A program made the translations under genes and the position numbers. Below are positions 1 to 8,316 of a stretch of DNA of 51,209 nucleotides, one piece after another. Source of the stretch: Sporolactobacillus vineae DSM 21990 = SL153 (GTDB lineage: Bacteria > Bacillota > Bacilli > Bacillales > Sporolactobacillaceae). The stretch lies in NCBI RefSeq assembly GCF_000377985.1, contig NZ_KB899054.1, positions 1 through 51,209 of the forward strand. Direction: 5' to 3'. Position 1 is the first letter of the stretch, and each line of letters opens with the position of its first letter. Under the pieces are notes generated by a model. It was not told where the DNA came from. It was given only the letters and a program-made list of their open reading frames with translations, and did not search any database.

Positions 1-50
1 TTTCGGAGCGTGCTTCATCACTTTCGGAGCGTTTACAAAATTTCGGAGCG
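1..50. repeat. 21-bp-period tandem repeat, TTTCGGAGCG core (array A)
   Basis: Three perfect copies of the 10-base core TTTCGGAGCG start at 1, 22 and 41, so the periods are 21 and 19 bp. The array may continue left of the window. The same core at the same spacing returns at 34335-34445, far away, so this is a dispersed intergenic repeat family. No coding function is apparent. Confidence 0.85.
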
Positions 51-124
51 CTTCCGAGATCGAGTGATCGATTTCAGATCGCATCCTATGATTGTGAACC
101 ATCTTTTGCGTAGTACAGACCATA

Positions 125-164
125 TAAAAAAGCCGTATATCCTCATGAATCCAGATACACGGCT
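125..164 (-). terminator. Rho-independent terminator of the trpB remnant
   Basis: An 11-bp stem (arms 131-141 and 154-164, with one G-U wobble when read on the minus strand) is followed on the minus strand by a run of U at 125-130. It sits just downstream of the trpB stop codon at 188 and fits as the original end of the trp operon. Confidence 0.75.
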
Positions 165-187
165 ATTTATTTTATTTCAGAATTATA

Positions 188-505
188 TCATTTCTTTTCC
201 AGCATGTCGCATACTTGCTTCACGTCTTTGTCGCCGCGTCCGGACAGATTGACGATGATGCTCTGGTCGGCCGGCAAGGTTCCGGCAAGCTTGATCGCAT
301 AAGCCACGGCATGCGAGCTTTCCAGAGCCGGGATGATGCCTTCAACCTTAGACAATGTCTGGAAAGCCTCAAGCGCCTCCTGCCCGGTCACCGTCACATA
401 TTCGCCGCGGCCGCTCGCTTTCAGATAGCTGTGCTCTGGTCCGACCCCGGGGTAATCGAGGCCGGCCGCGATGGAATGCGTAGGCTCCGGATTATTGTCC
501 CTGTC
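188..505 (-). pseudogene. trpB: tryptophan synthase beta subunit, 3' fragment
   Basis: The last ~105 residues match the C-terminus of TrpB. Visible landmarks are [36 protein letters not shown] and [10 protein letters not shown], the last being the phosphate-binding end of the PLP domain. A full TrpB is about 400 residues, so roughly the first three quarters is missing. TrpB-like sequence begins near 505; the ~20 codons upstream of that are unrelated and run toward the cadC promoter. TrpB makes tryptophan from indole and serine, and this fragment cannot be active. The break lies about 60 bp from the cad operators, suggesting that arrival of the cad operon, or a deletion joined to it, removed the rest of the trp operon. 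Confidence 0.85.
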
Positions 506-563
506 GACGAGCGCGTAACATTTTATTCGAATTATCAGCCCTGGGATAATCACGTGATCTTTC

Positions 564-627
564 ATTCAAATAATCATTTGAATAATAGAAAGGAAGCAGT
601 ATACTATAATCAAATGATTGTTTGAAT
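564..627 (+). promoter_or_regulatory. cadC-cadA promoter with two CadC/ArsR-type operators
   Basis: Operator 1 (564-583, ATTCAAATAATCATTTGAAT) is a perfect 8-4-8 palindrome. Operator 2 (608-627) is an imperfect copy, AATCAAATGATTGTTTGAAT. Both resemble the known CadC operator (ATTCAAATA...TATTTGAAT type). A promoter fits between them: -35 TTGAAT at 578-583 and -10 TATACT at 600-605, spacer 16. The sites overlap the -35 and the transcription start, so CadC would block transcription until metal binds. Confidence 0.8.
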
Positions 628-642
628 GAAAGGGCGATGGAC

Positions 643-1017
643 ATGGTCGAAAAAGATACGTGTGATATTTACTGTTTCGATGAGGAGAAAGTCGGTCGGG
701 TCCGGGAACAGATCAGTCAGAACAGAGACTGTCTTTCGGCCGCCGTACAGCTGTTCAAGGCACTGGCTGATGAAAACAGGACAAAAGTAATCTATGCGCT
801 CTGCCGGGAAAAGGAGCTGTGCGTCTGTGACGTTGCCAATATCATCGGCTCGTCCGTGGCCACCGCATCGCACCATCTGCGCACTTTGCGCGGCCAGGGC
901 CTGGTCACGTATCGCCGGGAAGGAAAAATGGCGTTCTATTCGCTTCTCGATCCGTCGGTCAAAGCAGTGATGCAGCTCGCTGTTGCCCAGGATAAGGTGG
1001 TGGCCGGCGATGACTGA
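643..1017 (+). CDS. cadC: CadC, Cd/Pb/Zn-responsive ArsR-family repressor
   Basis: A winged-helix metal sensor that represses its own operon and releases DNA on binding Cd, Pb or Zn. With the ATG at 643 the protein has 124 residues, and Cys7 and Cys11 fall exactly where staphylococcal CadC has its metal-sensing pair. A second pair, Cys60 and Cys62 in ELCVCD, lies at the start of the DNA-binding region, followed by the recognition helix ASHHLRTL. The ATG at 643 has an AAAGGG ribosome site 9 bases upstream; earlier ATGs at 622 and 637 are less well placed. The stop overlaps the start of cadA (ATGACTGA), so the two are translationally coupled. Confidence 0.93.
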   Translation: MVEKDTCDIYCFDEEKVGRVREQISQNRDCLSAAVQLFKALADENRTKVIYALCREKELCVCDVANIIGSSVATASHHLRTLRGQGLVTYRREGKMAFYSLLDPSVKAVMQLAVAQDKVVAGDD

Positions 1018-3124
1018 AGCGCCGGTCCGGTCCTACCATGTGGACGGGTTTGACTGCATGGCATGCGCCCGTACGTTTGAAAAAAATGTCAGGCGTCTCG
1101 AGGGGGTCACGGATGCCCAAGTGAACTACATAGCAGCTAGAATCAGGGTGACCGGGAGCCCCACCGTTGCCGCGCTGGAAAAAGCCGGTGCCTTCGAGCA
1201 TCTGAAAATCCGTGAAGAAGCGCAGCAGGAATTCGCCCGTGAGCCGTTCTGGAAACAAAGGGAAAATTTTAAGGTATATCTTTCCGCACTGATCCTGATT
1301 GCCAGCTGGATCACCGGGCTCCGCACCGGTGAGCAGAACCTGATCCCGATCATCGGTTTTATCGCCGCGATCCTGATCGGCGGCTACAAACTGTTCATTG
1401 GGGGGATCAAAAATATTATTCGGCTGGATTTTGATTTTGAAGCCTTGATGACGATGGCGATCATCGGCGCAATGGCCATCGGCAAGTGGCAGGAAGGTGC
1501 CATCGTCGTCATCCTGTTCGCCGTCAGTGAGACTATGGAACGCTTCTCAGGAGAAACGGCGCGGCAGTCGATCCGGTCGCTGATCCGTATGGCTCCCAAC
1601 GAAGCGGTTATACGGTGCGATGGTCAGGAACAGATGATGCCCGTTTCAGACGTACAAATCGGTGACGTCATGATCGTCCGGCCGGGTGAGAAACTGGCGA
1701 TGGACGGCGTTGTTGTAAAAGGGCAATCCGCCGTCAGCGAAGCGGCTATTACCGGCGAACCGGTTCCGGCTGCCAAGTCCTCGGGCGATACGGTCTTTGC
1801 CGGGACACTGAATGGAGACGGCCTGCTTGAAGTCCGGGTCACGAAACGGAGCGGAGATACAACCCTGGCAAAGGTGATTCGACTGGTTGAAGAAGCCCAG
1901 GAACATAAAGCACACGCCCAGACACTCATCGACCGATTTGCCCAGATTTACACGCCGGTGATCATCGTGGCGGCGTTCATTGTTGCGGTCGCGCCGCCGC
2001 TTTTCACCGGCGCGGCATGGACGGACTGGATCTACCGTGGACTGGCTCTGCTCGTCGTCGGCTGTCCATGTGCACTGGTCATTTCCACACCGGTCGCCAT
2101 TGTCACGGCCATCGGCAACGCTGCGAAGCACGGCGTCATGATCAAAGGCGGCATTCATCTCGAACAGATCGGCGCCTTGAACCTGATCGCATTCGATAAG
2201 ACGGGAACACTGACCCGCGGGGTACCTGAAGTGACCGATTTTAGTGTTGCCAAAGGGGAGGATCGGGACGCGGTACTGCGGATCTTTACCGCTCTGGAGA
2301 AAGGGTCGCAGCACCCTCTGGCAGCAGCGATTGTCCGATTTGCAGAAAAGAGCGGAGCGAATGAATCCGGTCCGGCTGTTGACGACTATCAGTCGCTTAC
2401 CGGGCGCGGCGTCCGGGCAAGAATCGACGGAACGCTCTATTACGCCGGAAGTCCGGCGCTGTTCCGGGAAATCATTCCCGCTGCCCTGAACGCGGATCTG
2501 ACCCGCCGGATTGATACACTCCGGCAGGAAGGCCAAACCGTCATGCTGCTGGGAAATGAGCAAGAGGTGCTGGCGCTCGCCGCTGTAACCGACCGGCTGC
2601 GCAGCTCCTCTGCCGCAGTGATTAATAAGCTTGATCAGTCAGGCATCAAGACTGTTATGCTGACCGGAGACAACCGGAGCACTGCCGAAGTCATCGGCAA
2701 ATCCGCCGGTGTCGGGGAAGTCCAGGCCGATCTCCTGCCGGAAGACAAGCTGGCCTGGGTAAAACGTCAGGGCAGTCTATATAAAATCGGGATGGTCGGC
2801 GACGGCATTAACGATGCTCCGGCACTGGCCGAGGCAACGGTCGGGATCGCCATGGGTGCATCGGGGACAGATACGGCGCTGGAAACTGCCGACATTGCCC
2901 TGATGGGTGACGAATTATCGCGCTTGCCGTATCTGATTCAGCTCAGCCGTAAGACGCTGCGGCTGATTCGCCAGAATGTATCGTTCGCGCTCGGCCTGAA
3001 GCTCGTCTCGATCCTGCTCATCTTCCCCGGCTGGCTCACCCTCTGGATGGCCATCTTCGCCGATGTCGGTGCGACAATTATCGTCACTCTGAACAGTCTG
3101 CGGCTGGCGAAGGTAAAAGGATAA
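1010..3124 (+). CDS. cadA: CadA, P1B-type heavy-metal (Cd/Zn/Pb) efflux ATPase
   Basis: A membrane pump that exports divalent soft metals at the cost of ATP. In order it shows one N-terminal metal-binding domain with Cys16-x-x-Cys19 (GFDCMACA), transmembrane helices, the actuator loop (SEAAITGEPVP), the CPC metal-transfer motif in VVGCPCALVISTP, the phosphorylation motif DKTGTLT, the HP motif (GSQHPLA) and the hinge GDGINDAPAL. About 704 residues is normal for CadA. The start at 1010 overlaps the end of cadC. CPC together with the upstream Cys-type CadC points to Cd/Zn/Pb rather than Cu. Regulation is by CadC at 564-627. Confidence 0.95.
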   Translation: MTEAPVRSYHVDGFDCMACARTFEKNVRRLEGVTDAQVNYIAARIRVTGSPTVAALEKAGAFEHLKIREEAQQEFAREPFWKQRENFKVYLSALILIASWITGLRTGEQNLIPIIGFIAAILIGGYKLFIGGIKNIIRLDFDFEALMTMAIIGAMAIGKWQEGAIVVILFAVSETMERFSGETARQSIRSLIRMAPNEAVIRCDGQEQMMPVSDVQIGDVMIVRPGEKLAMDGVVVKGQSAVSEAAITGEPVPAAKSSGDTVFAGTLNGDGLLEVRVTKRSGDTTLAKVIRLVEEAQEHKAHAQTLIDRFAQIYTPVIIVAAFIVAVAPPLFTGAAWTDWIYRGLALLVVGCPCALVISTPVAIVTAIGNAAKHGVMIKGGIHLEQIGALNLIAFDKTGTLTRGVPEVTDFSVAKGEDRDAVLRIFTALEKGSQHPLAAAIVRFAEKSGANESGPAVDDYQSLTGRGVRARIDGTLYYAGSPALFREIIPAALNADLTRRIDTLRQEGQTVMLLGNEQEVLALAAVTDRLRSSSAAVINKLDQSGIKTVMLTGDNRSTAEVIGKSAGVGEVQADLLPEDKLAWVKRQGSLYKIGMVGDGINDAPALAEATVGIAMGASGTDTALETADIALMGDELSRLPYLIQLSRKTLRLIRQNVSFALGLKLVSILLIFPGWLTLWMAIFADVGATIIVTLNSLRLAKVKG

Positions 3125-3155
3125 GCTGCAAGCAAAGCCACAATGAGCAGGCGGC

Positions 3156-3179
3156 GGCAAATTTGTTAACAAATTTGCC
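3156..3179. repeat. 24-bp perfect palindrome downstream of cadA
   Basis: GGCAAATTTGTT followed directly by its exact complement gives a hairpin with no loop. Weaker inverted similarity extends outward to roughly 3130-3226. There is no U-run, so it is not a standard terminator. It could be a cruciform, a protein-binding site or the stem of a small non-autonomous element. Confidence 0.6.
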
Positions 3180-3301
3180 ACATACTGCATGACCTGCCTT
3201 GCTCGCTCAATGTGTCTTGCTTTAAAAATAAATTCCCCCGTCTTATCATTGATTGCGGAAGAGCTTTCAAATTCTTTATTGACATGACGGAGGGGATTTT
3301 T

Positions 3302-4231
3302 GTGAAACAAGTGGCAATCGGGCCGGAACAGAAACCGGCATCTGCAGTCGTTCAGGGCTGCATGCGGATTTCCGAGATGACGGAAAGTGCTGTGGAAAAG
3401 CTGATCGACACCGATCTGGAAAACGGCATTACCTATTTTGATCATGCCGACTGTTACAGCCAAGGAGCTTGCGAAGCGCTGTTCGGTAAAGTACTGGCAG
3501 CACATCCGGGGCTGAGGGACAAAATCAAGCTTCAAACTAAATGCGGCATCGTTCATGGCGACGACTATACCATTTACAATTTTTCAAAGGAACATCTGCT
3601 TGAAACAGTCAATGCTAGTCTGAAACGTCTGCAAACCGATCATCTCGACTATCTGCTCCTGCACCGTCCGGACGCGCTGATGGAACCGGAAGAAGTGGCG
3701 GAAGCCTTCGACAAACTGTACGATGAAGGCAAGGTGCTGCACTTCGGCGTCAGCAACCAGAATCCGTATCAGATGGAATTGCTGAAAAAGACAGTCCGTC
3801 AGCCGCTTGAAATCAACCAGCTGCAGTTCAGTATTATGGCGACCGGGATGGTTGATGAAGGCATTAATGTCAACACGACGTTTGACGGTGCTGCGGTCCG
3901 TGACGGCGGCATTCTCGACTACTGCCGTCTGAACAACGTCACGATCCAGGCATGGTCGCCGTTCCAGTACGGCTTCTTTAAAGGGGTTTTTCTCGACAAT
4001 CCGAAGTTCCCGGAACTGAACAAAAAGATTGATGAGATCGCAGCAAAATATGGCGTCAGCAATAACGCCATCGCCGTCGCCTGGATCCTGCGTCACCCGG
4101 CGGAGATGCAGATCATTCTCGGTACGACGAATCCGAAACGGGTCACTGCATCGGCAAAGGGCGCAGATATTACTTTGACACGGAATGAATGGTATGAAAT
4201 TTATTTGGCTGCGGGCAACAAAATTTTGTAA
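3302..4231 (+). CDS. aldo/keto reductase, YdhF-like
   Basis: An NADPH-dependent oxidoreductase of the aldo/keto reductase superfamily; the natural carbonyl substrate is unknown. The start is GTG at 3302, with GGAGGGG 5 bases upstream; an open frame runs back to 3212 but has no ribosome site. The 309-residue protein has the AKR catalytic Asp and Tyr in DHADCYSQGACE, a Lys in LQTKCG, the HRPDALMEPEEV strand and the C-terminal cofactor region LGTTNPKRV. It is a single-gene unit between the cad operon and a bidirectional terminator. YdhF-type proteins are the closest family I recognise. Confidence 0.85.
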   Translation: MKQVAIGPEQKPASAVVQGCMRISEMTESAVEKLIDTDLENGITYFDHADCYSQGACEALFGKVLAAHPGLRDKIKLQTKCGIVHGDDYTIYNFSKEHLLETVNASLKRLQTDHLDYLLLHRPDALMEPEEVAEAFDKLYDEGKVLHFGVSNQNPYQMELLKKTVRQPLEINQLQFSIMATGMVDEGINVNTTFDGAAVRDGGILDYCRLNNVTIQAWSPFQYGFFKGVFLDNPKFPELNKKIDEIAAKYGVSNNAIAVAWILRHPAEMQIILGTTNPKRVTASAKGADITLTRNEWYEIYLAAGNKIL

Positions 4232-4257
4232 TACCTCAGCATTTTTCAGCGAATACC

Positions 4258-4288
4258 AGAAAGCCGAGCACACAGTGCCCGGCTTTCT
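4258..4288. terminator. bidirectional terminator between the aldo/keto reductase and dedA
   Basis: The hairpin arms AGAAAGCCG and CGGCTTTCT are extended by GCAC/GTGC. It lies between convergent genes. The A-rich start and T-rich end let it work on both strands. Confidence 0.8.
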
Positions 4289-5605
4289 TTATACCCTTCC
4301 TTTCCATCCATGTCCTACCGGCTGATCATTGTTCTTGATCAGCGACAGGAAACGGAACAGCTCAAGCAGCAGAATCATTCCGCTTCCCCAGACCGCACCG
4401 AAGACATAGCCTGCCAGAAGATCATTCGGATTCAGTCCCGATAGATAGATCCCGCTGGCACCGAATGCCAGCAGCAGTATAATGAACACGCTGAAGAGTA
4501 TGGCCATCAGGAGATAATTGTGCTGATGGCGGATTAATGCCATCAGCAAAAGACCACAGAAGAGTGTGATCAGGAATGCGTGCTGATCAGGAAAATCCAT
4601 ATTGATCCGTCGGTTGCCAATCAGGAAGTGAAACAGCCAACGGACCCCAAGCGAGAATAGAAAGCCGCCGGCAATCGTCAGTCCATAGAAAAGCAGTTCG
4701 AGCCACTGGTCCGTATGATTGACTAGGATGATCATGATGGTGAGCAAGGCAATAAGGCCCAGCAGCGGCCAGGAAGAAAGACTATAAAGATCCTGAAGCA
4801 GTGCTTTCCAGTTGTCGTTAAAGAAGAAATAAACAATCGACCGGGTGACCTCATTGAACGGGCCGGCATCGTTGCTGACAAAATCCTGGATCATCCCGAT
4901 CATCAGCGTAAACAGGGCGACAAACGAGACAAGCAGCAGAATCAGGATCAGTTTGATTCTGAGAAAACTTCTGTAGCGCTTGAAGAATGATTGAAAAATC
5001 AGCAGCGCCGATTTCTTGATAAACGGCCAGTTGGCCTTGATGACCAGGTAGCAGACGACGCCGAGCGCAATAAGGACCATCGCCAGCACCAGCCACTTTT
5101 TGATCTGCCCCTGATACTTGTCCCATTGCGGGCCGAGTACATAGCCCAATGAGATGAACGTGCTGGTCCACAGAAAGACGCCGATATAAGAATACAACGC
5201 AAATGAACGGAACGGAAGGCGGATCACACCGGAAATGATACTGGCGATGTGCCGGATTCCGGGGACATAGTAGGAGAAGATCAGCAGTACTTTTCCATAT
5301 TTACTGTACCAGCGGGAGACCTTCTCCATCTTTTCCGGGCCCATGTGGATAAACTTCCCGTACTTTTTAAAAAAAGGGGCGCCAAGTTTATAGCCGATCC
5401 AGTAAGAAATCGACACCCCTGCTATGCCTCCGCCTCCCGCGGTTAGGACAGACAAGAGATAATTCATTTTTCCGTGAAACGATAAAATACCGACATAGCT
5501 CATCAACGCTTCGTTGGGAATCGGAATACAGATCAGTTCGAGCATCAGCGCGAAAAACAATGTCGGATAACCGTATGTATTCAGAAGGTTCATCAATCCG
5601 CTCAT
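4289..5605 (-). CDS. DedA (VTT) family protein fused to a PAP2-like domain
   Basis: An integral membrane protein of 438 residues. Residues ~1-200 are a DedA/VTT domain (PIPNEALMSYVGILS, the GYKLGAPFFKKYGKF loop, and YVPGIRHIASIISGVIRLPF). Families of this type include polyprenyl-phosphate flippases. Residues ~210-430 resemble a PAP2 phosphatase with several membrane helices. The PAP2 catalytic motifs look degenerate: PSGH reads as PDQH in MDFPDQHAF, and the second motif reads YLSGLNPNDLLAGY, with Asn where the catalytic His is expected. The fusion would suit recycling of undecaprenyl phosphate, but phosphatase activity is doubtful. The start has GGAGGAAC upstream. Confidence 0.8.
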   Translation of the reverse strand: MSGLMNLLNTYGYPTLFFALMLELICIPIPNEALMSYVGILSFHGKMNYLLSVLTAGGGGIAGVSISYWIGYKLGAPFFKKYGKFIHMGPEKMEKVSRWYSKYGKVLLIFSYYVPGIRHIASIISGVIRLPFRSFALYSYIGVFLWTSTFISLGYVLGPQWDKYQGQIKKWLVLAMVLIALGVVCYLVIKANWPFIKKSALLIFQSFFKRYRSFLRIKLILILLLVSFVALFTLMIGMIQDFVSNDAGPFNEVTRSIVYFFFNDNWKALLQDLYSLSSWPLLGLIALLTIMIILVNHTDQWLELLFYGLTIAGGFLFSLGVRWLFHFLIGNRRINMDFPDQHAFLITLFCGLLLMALIRHQHNYLLMAILFSVFIILLLAFGASGIYLSGLNPNDLLAGYVFGAVWGSGMILLLELFRFLSLIKNNDQPVGHGWKGRV

Positions 5606-5736
5606 TCATGTTCCTCCGCAATAAAAATGAAGTCAGACTTTCCGGCAGAATAACTATTCGCCGGAGCGACCGCGTTCATGCCCCTTTATTCGGTCCAGAC
5701 GTTTCTCTCCTTTAACTTAGGCTCAATTCACGTTCA

Positions 5737-5819
5737 CTGTTGTTTTATACTGTGTTGTTTTGAGCGGAAGATGCGAGACTCCTGCGGGAAAAGCGAGCGT
5801 CTGCAGCGAAAAACAACAG
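5737..5819. repeat. truncated Bacillaceae-type CTCCTGCGGG repeat element
   Basis: The core at 5762-5808 contains GAGACTCCTGCGGGAAAAGC, a phrase I recall from a dispersed repeat common in Bacillaceae genomes. It is bounded by a 10-bp inverted repeat, CTGTTGTTTT (5737-5746) and AAAACAACAG (5810-5819). Short related sequences, CTTTAACTTAGGC and CCTTAACTTAAGCC, lie outside at about 5710 and 5832 and could be a decayed target duplication. No ORF is present. Confidence 0.6.
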
Positions 5820-5841
5820 ACAATCTTAACAGGGCCTTAAC

Positions 5842-6642
5842 TTAAGCCAGAAGATTCAGCGCCGCAAGTCCGGCTGCAAGGGCCAGGAGTGCAAGCATAC
5901 TGATCGTATCCCGGCCCCGCCAGTGCAGCTGGCGGAATGACGACCTTCTGGCTTCGGCGCGATAACCGCGGACATCCATGACATTCGCCAGTTCTTCGCC
6001 GCGGTTCAGTGAGCTGGCAAACAGCGGAAGAAAGATTGGAACGAGTACCTTCATCTGATGGAACAGAGATCCTTCGCCGAACACCGCACCACGTGCCCGC
6101 TGCGCATCCATGATCTTCTGCGTCTCGTCAAGCAGATTAGGAATAAAGCGCAGGGCAATCGATACCATCATCGACAGTTCGTCGACCGGAACGTGAAATA
6201 AACGGAGCGGACGCATCAGAAAAGTCAGGCCGTCCGTCAGATCGACCGGCCTGGTCGTCAGTGTCACGACGGTAGTAAAGAAGATAATCGTCACGAACCG
6301 GGAAAAAATGAAGACGGCCGTCTCAATGCCGAAGGAGGACACAGTAAATGGACCCCATTCGACATATGTTCTCCCTCCGGAAATAAACAGAATCTGCAGG
6401 AGCACCGTGAACAGAATCAGCCAGATCAGCGGCCGGACGCCGCGAAGGTAGATCCGGAAACCGACACCGGAGAGCGCCATGGCAAGGAATGTGAACAGCC
6501 AAAGAAGAACCAGGCCTGGAACATTCCCCGCCAGAAAAGCAATCAGAATGAAGGCAATCGCAGCGACCAGTTTCGCCCGCGGATCCAGATGATGAATCAG
6601 CGAATTACCGGGAAAGTACCGGCCAAGAATCAGTTTGTTCAT
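5842..6642 (-). CDS. ecfT: EcfT-type transmembrane subunit of an ECF transporter (probable FmnA)
   Basis: The membrane scaffold that joins an S-component to the two Ecf ATPases. The 266-residue protein begins LILGRYFPGNSLIHHLDPRAKL, typical of EcfT, and has several hydrophobic segments. The coupling-helix Ala-Arg-Gly signatures are present in MDAQRARGAVFGEG and MDVRGYRAEARR. It is the last gene of the leftward FLEET operon and overlaps ecfA2 by 4 bases. In Listeria, as I recall, a FLEET-encoded EcfT paralog called FmnA is used to move flavin outward for FMN attachment; the position here suggests the same role rather than general vitamin uptake. No S-component such as RibU is present in the window. 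Confidence 0.88.
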   Translation of the reverse strand: MNKLILGRYFPGNSLIHHLDPRAKLVAAIAFILIAFLAGNVPGLVLLWLFTFLAMALSGVGFRIYLRGVRPLIWLILFTVLLQILFISGGRTYVEWGPFTVSSFGIETAVFIFSRFVTIIFFTTVVTLTTRPVDLTDGLTFLMRPLRLFHVPVDELSMMVSIALRFIPNLLDETQKIMDAQRARGAVFGEGSLFHQMKVLVPIFLPLFASSLNRGEELANVMDVRGYRAEARRSSFRQLHWRGRDTISMLALLALAAGLAALNLLA

Positions 6643-7496
6643 ACCCGTCCCACCTTAATCAGTGCTTCGGCCAGCTCTTCTTCGGTCAGGCAGACGCCCG
6701 GCAGTGCCACTCCGGAGTGCTTCTCCAGTTTCAGCTGAAATCGCCTGGCCTCCGGAAGATCCAGATCCCAATCCTTCAATCGTGCCGGGTCCGTAAACAG
6801 CCGGCGCACCGAATCGTGAAACACAATTTTACCTTTGACAAGTACGACCGCCTGCTGCGCATACCGCGCCACACGATCCATGTCATGGGTCACCAGCACA
6901 ATGGTCATGCCGTAATCACGATTCCATCGGGTCAGCAGATTGAGAATCTCGCTCTGCCCGTCAGGATCGAGTCCCGCGCAAGGTTCATCCAGCAGCAAAA
7001 TGTCCGGACGGCAGGCCAGTATTCCGGCGATGGCGACGCGCCGTTTCTGGCCCCCCGACAGGGAGAAGGGGGATTTGCTGAGAAACGTGCGGTCAAGCCC
7101 CACCTGACCGATCACATCTGCGGCAATGGTGCATGCTTCTTCAGCAGTTGCGCCGAAATTCAGCGGACCGAAACAGATGTCCTTCTCGACTGTTTCCGCA
7201 AAAATCTGCGACTCCGGGAACTGAAAGACCAACCCGACTCTTTTGCGGACCGCTTTTAAGGTTTTCTTATCGGCGCCCTTCCGGACAACAAGCTGACCGA
7301 TTACGGCCTGACCTTCTTCCGGAAGGATGAGCCCATTCAGTACTTTCATCAGACTCGATTTCCCTGCCCCGGTCGGGCCGACCACGGCCGTGAACGAACC
7401 GGAAGCAACCGTCAGATTGATATGATCCAGCACCAGCGGGCTGCGAATCGGCCCAATCTGGTAATCTGCAGTAACACCACTTAACTTTATTTCCAT
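6639..7496 (-). CDS. ecfA2: ECF transporter ATPase EcfA2
   Basis: The second ATPase of the ECF module. It has 285 residues with Walker A GPTGAGKSS, Q-loop VFQFPESQIF, signature SLSGGQKRRVAIAG, Walker B ILLLDEPCAGLD and the switch His in VTHDMDRVA. The phrase FPESQIFAETVEKDICFGP is characteristic of EcfA2. Transcription order is ecfA1-ecfA2-ecfT with overlaps at both junctions, as in the usual ecfAA'T operon. Here the operon is attached to electron-transfer genes instead of the ribosomal-protein/truA context usual in Bacillus. Confidence 0.93.
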   Translation of the reverse strand: MEIKLSGVTADYQIGPIRSPLVLDHINLTVASGSFTAVVGPTGAGKSSLMKVLNGLILPEEGQAVIGQLVVRKGADKKTLKAVRKRVGLVFQFPESQIFAETVEKDICFGPLNFGATAEEACTIAADVIGQVGLDRTFLSKSPFSLSGGQKRRVAIAGILACRPDILLLDEPCAGLDPDGQSEILNLLTRWNRDYGMTIVLVTHDMDRVARYAQQAVVLVKGKIVFHDSVRRLFTDPARLKDWDLDLPEARRFQLKLEKHSGVALPGVCLTEEELAEALIKVGRV

Positions 7497-8299
7497 AACC
7501 AGTCGACCATTTCTTCTTCCGTCATATACTGATCCGGCGCCCGGCGCCCTTTTGCCAGCAGGATCCGTCTCAGGCGCTCACTGAACGGTGCCCCAAGATC
7601 CTTCTCTGTGCTGAAGATCTGCCCGGGCGTTCCGTCGTTGACAATTTTACCATCCTGCATCACCAGAATCCGGTTGCTTGCCGCCGCCTCATCCATATCA
7701 TGGGTGATCGACAGAATGGTCAGATGCGTCGCTTCGGCGAGCCGGCGCAATGTGCTGAGCAGATCGCGTCGGCTTTTCGGATCGAGCATCACGAAGGCTT
7801 CGTCGAGGATCAGGATGTCCGGCCGCAGCGCAAGAATGCCGGCAATCGCCACACGCTGTTTCTGACCGCCGGAAAGTCGGGAGGGGTCGGCCTGACGAAG
7901 GCCGGACAGACCGACCAGCTTCAGTGCTTCGGCCACCCGCACTTTCATCTGCGCCACCGGCATGTTCTCATTTTCCAGGCCAAACGCCACGTCGTCTTCC
8001 ACCGTCGTACCGATAAACTGGTTGTCCGGGTTTTGAAAAACGATGCCCATATGGCGGCGAAGCGCCCATTCGGATGTTTCATCAAGCATCTGCCCGTTAA
8101 TACGTATGGATCCTGACTGCGGTTTCAGCAGACCGACCAGGAGCCCGGCAAGCGTCGACTTGCCCGCTCCGTTTCTGCCGATCACCGCAAGCCATTCCCC
8201 GCGCGAAACAGAAAAAGTCACCGAGGACAGGGCGGACTTTTCTCCCCGCCCCCGATACGTATAGGAAAGGTTTCTGACCTCAATCATCGGTTCACTCAT
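7487..8299 (-). CDS. ecfA1: ECF transporter ATPase EcfA1
   Basis: The first ATPase of the ECF module, 270 residues. It shows Walker A GRNGAGKST, Q-loop VFQNPDNQFIGTTVEDDVAFG (the usual EcfA1 form), signature LSGGQKQRVAIAG, Walker B ILILDEAFVMLD and switch His ITHDMDEA. Walker B reads DEAFVMLD where many have DEATSMLD, a mild variation. GGGAG lies upstream of the ATG. The gene starts 17 bases after dmkA1 and overlaps ecfA2 by 10 bases, so all three Ecf genes should be co-translated with the quinone and flavin genes. Confidence 0.93.
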   Translation of the reverse strand: MSEPMIEVRNLSYTYRGRGEKSALSSVTFSVSRGEWLAVIGRNGAGKSTLAGLLVGLLKPQSGSIRINGQMLDETSEWALRRHMGIVFQNPDNQFIGTTVEDDVAFGLENENMPVAQMKVRVAEALKLVGLSGLRQADPSRLSGGQKQRVAIAGILALRPDILILDEAFVMLDPKSRRDLLSTLRRLAEATHLTILSITHDMDEAAASNRILVMQDGKIVNDGTPGQIFSTEKDLGAPFSERLRRILLAKGRRAPDQYMTEEEMVDWLWK

Positions 8300-8316
8300 A
8301 GATGTAAAACTCCCGT

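Noticed and set aside
1646-2563. 305-codon open frame on the minus strand
   Set aside because: Lies wholly opposite cadA; the composition is that of an antisense shadow, with no ribosome site or family motif.
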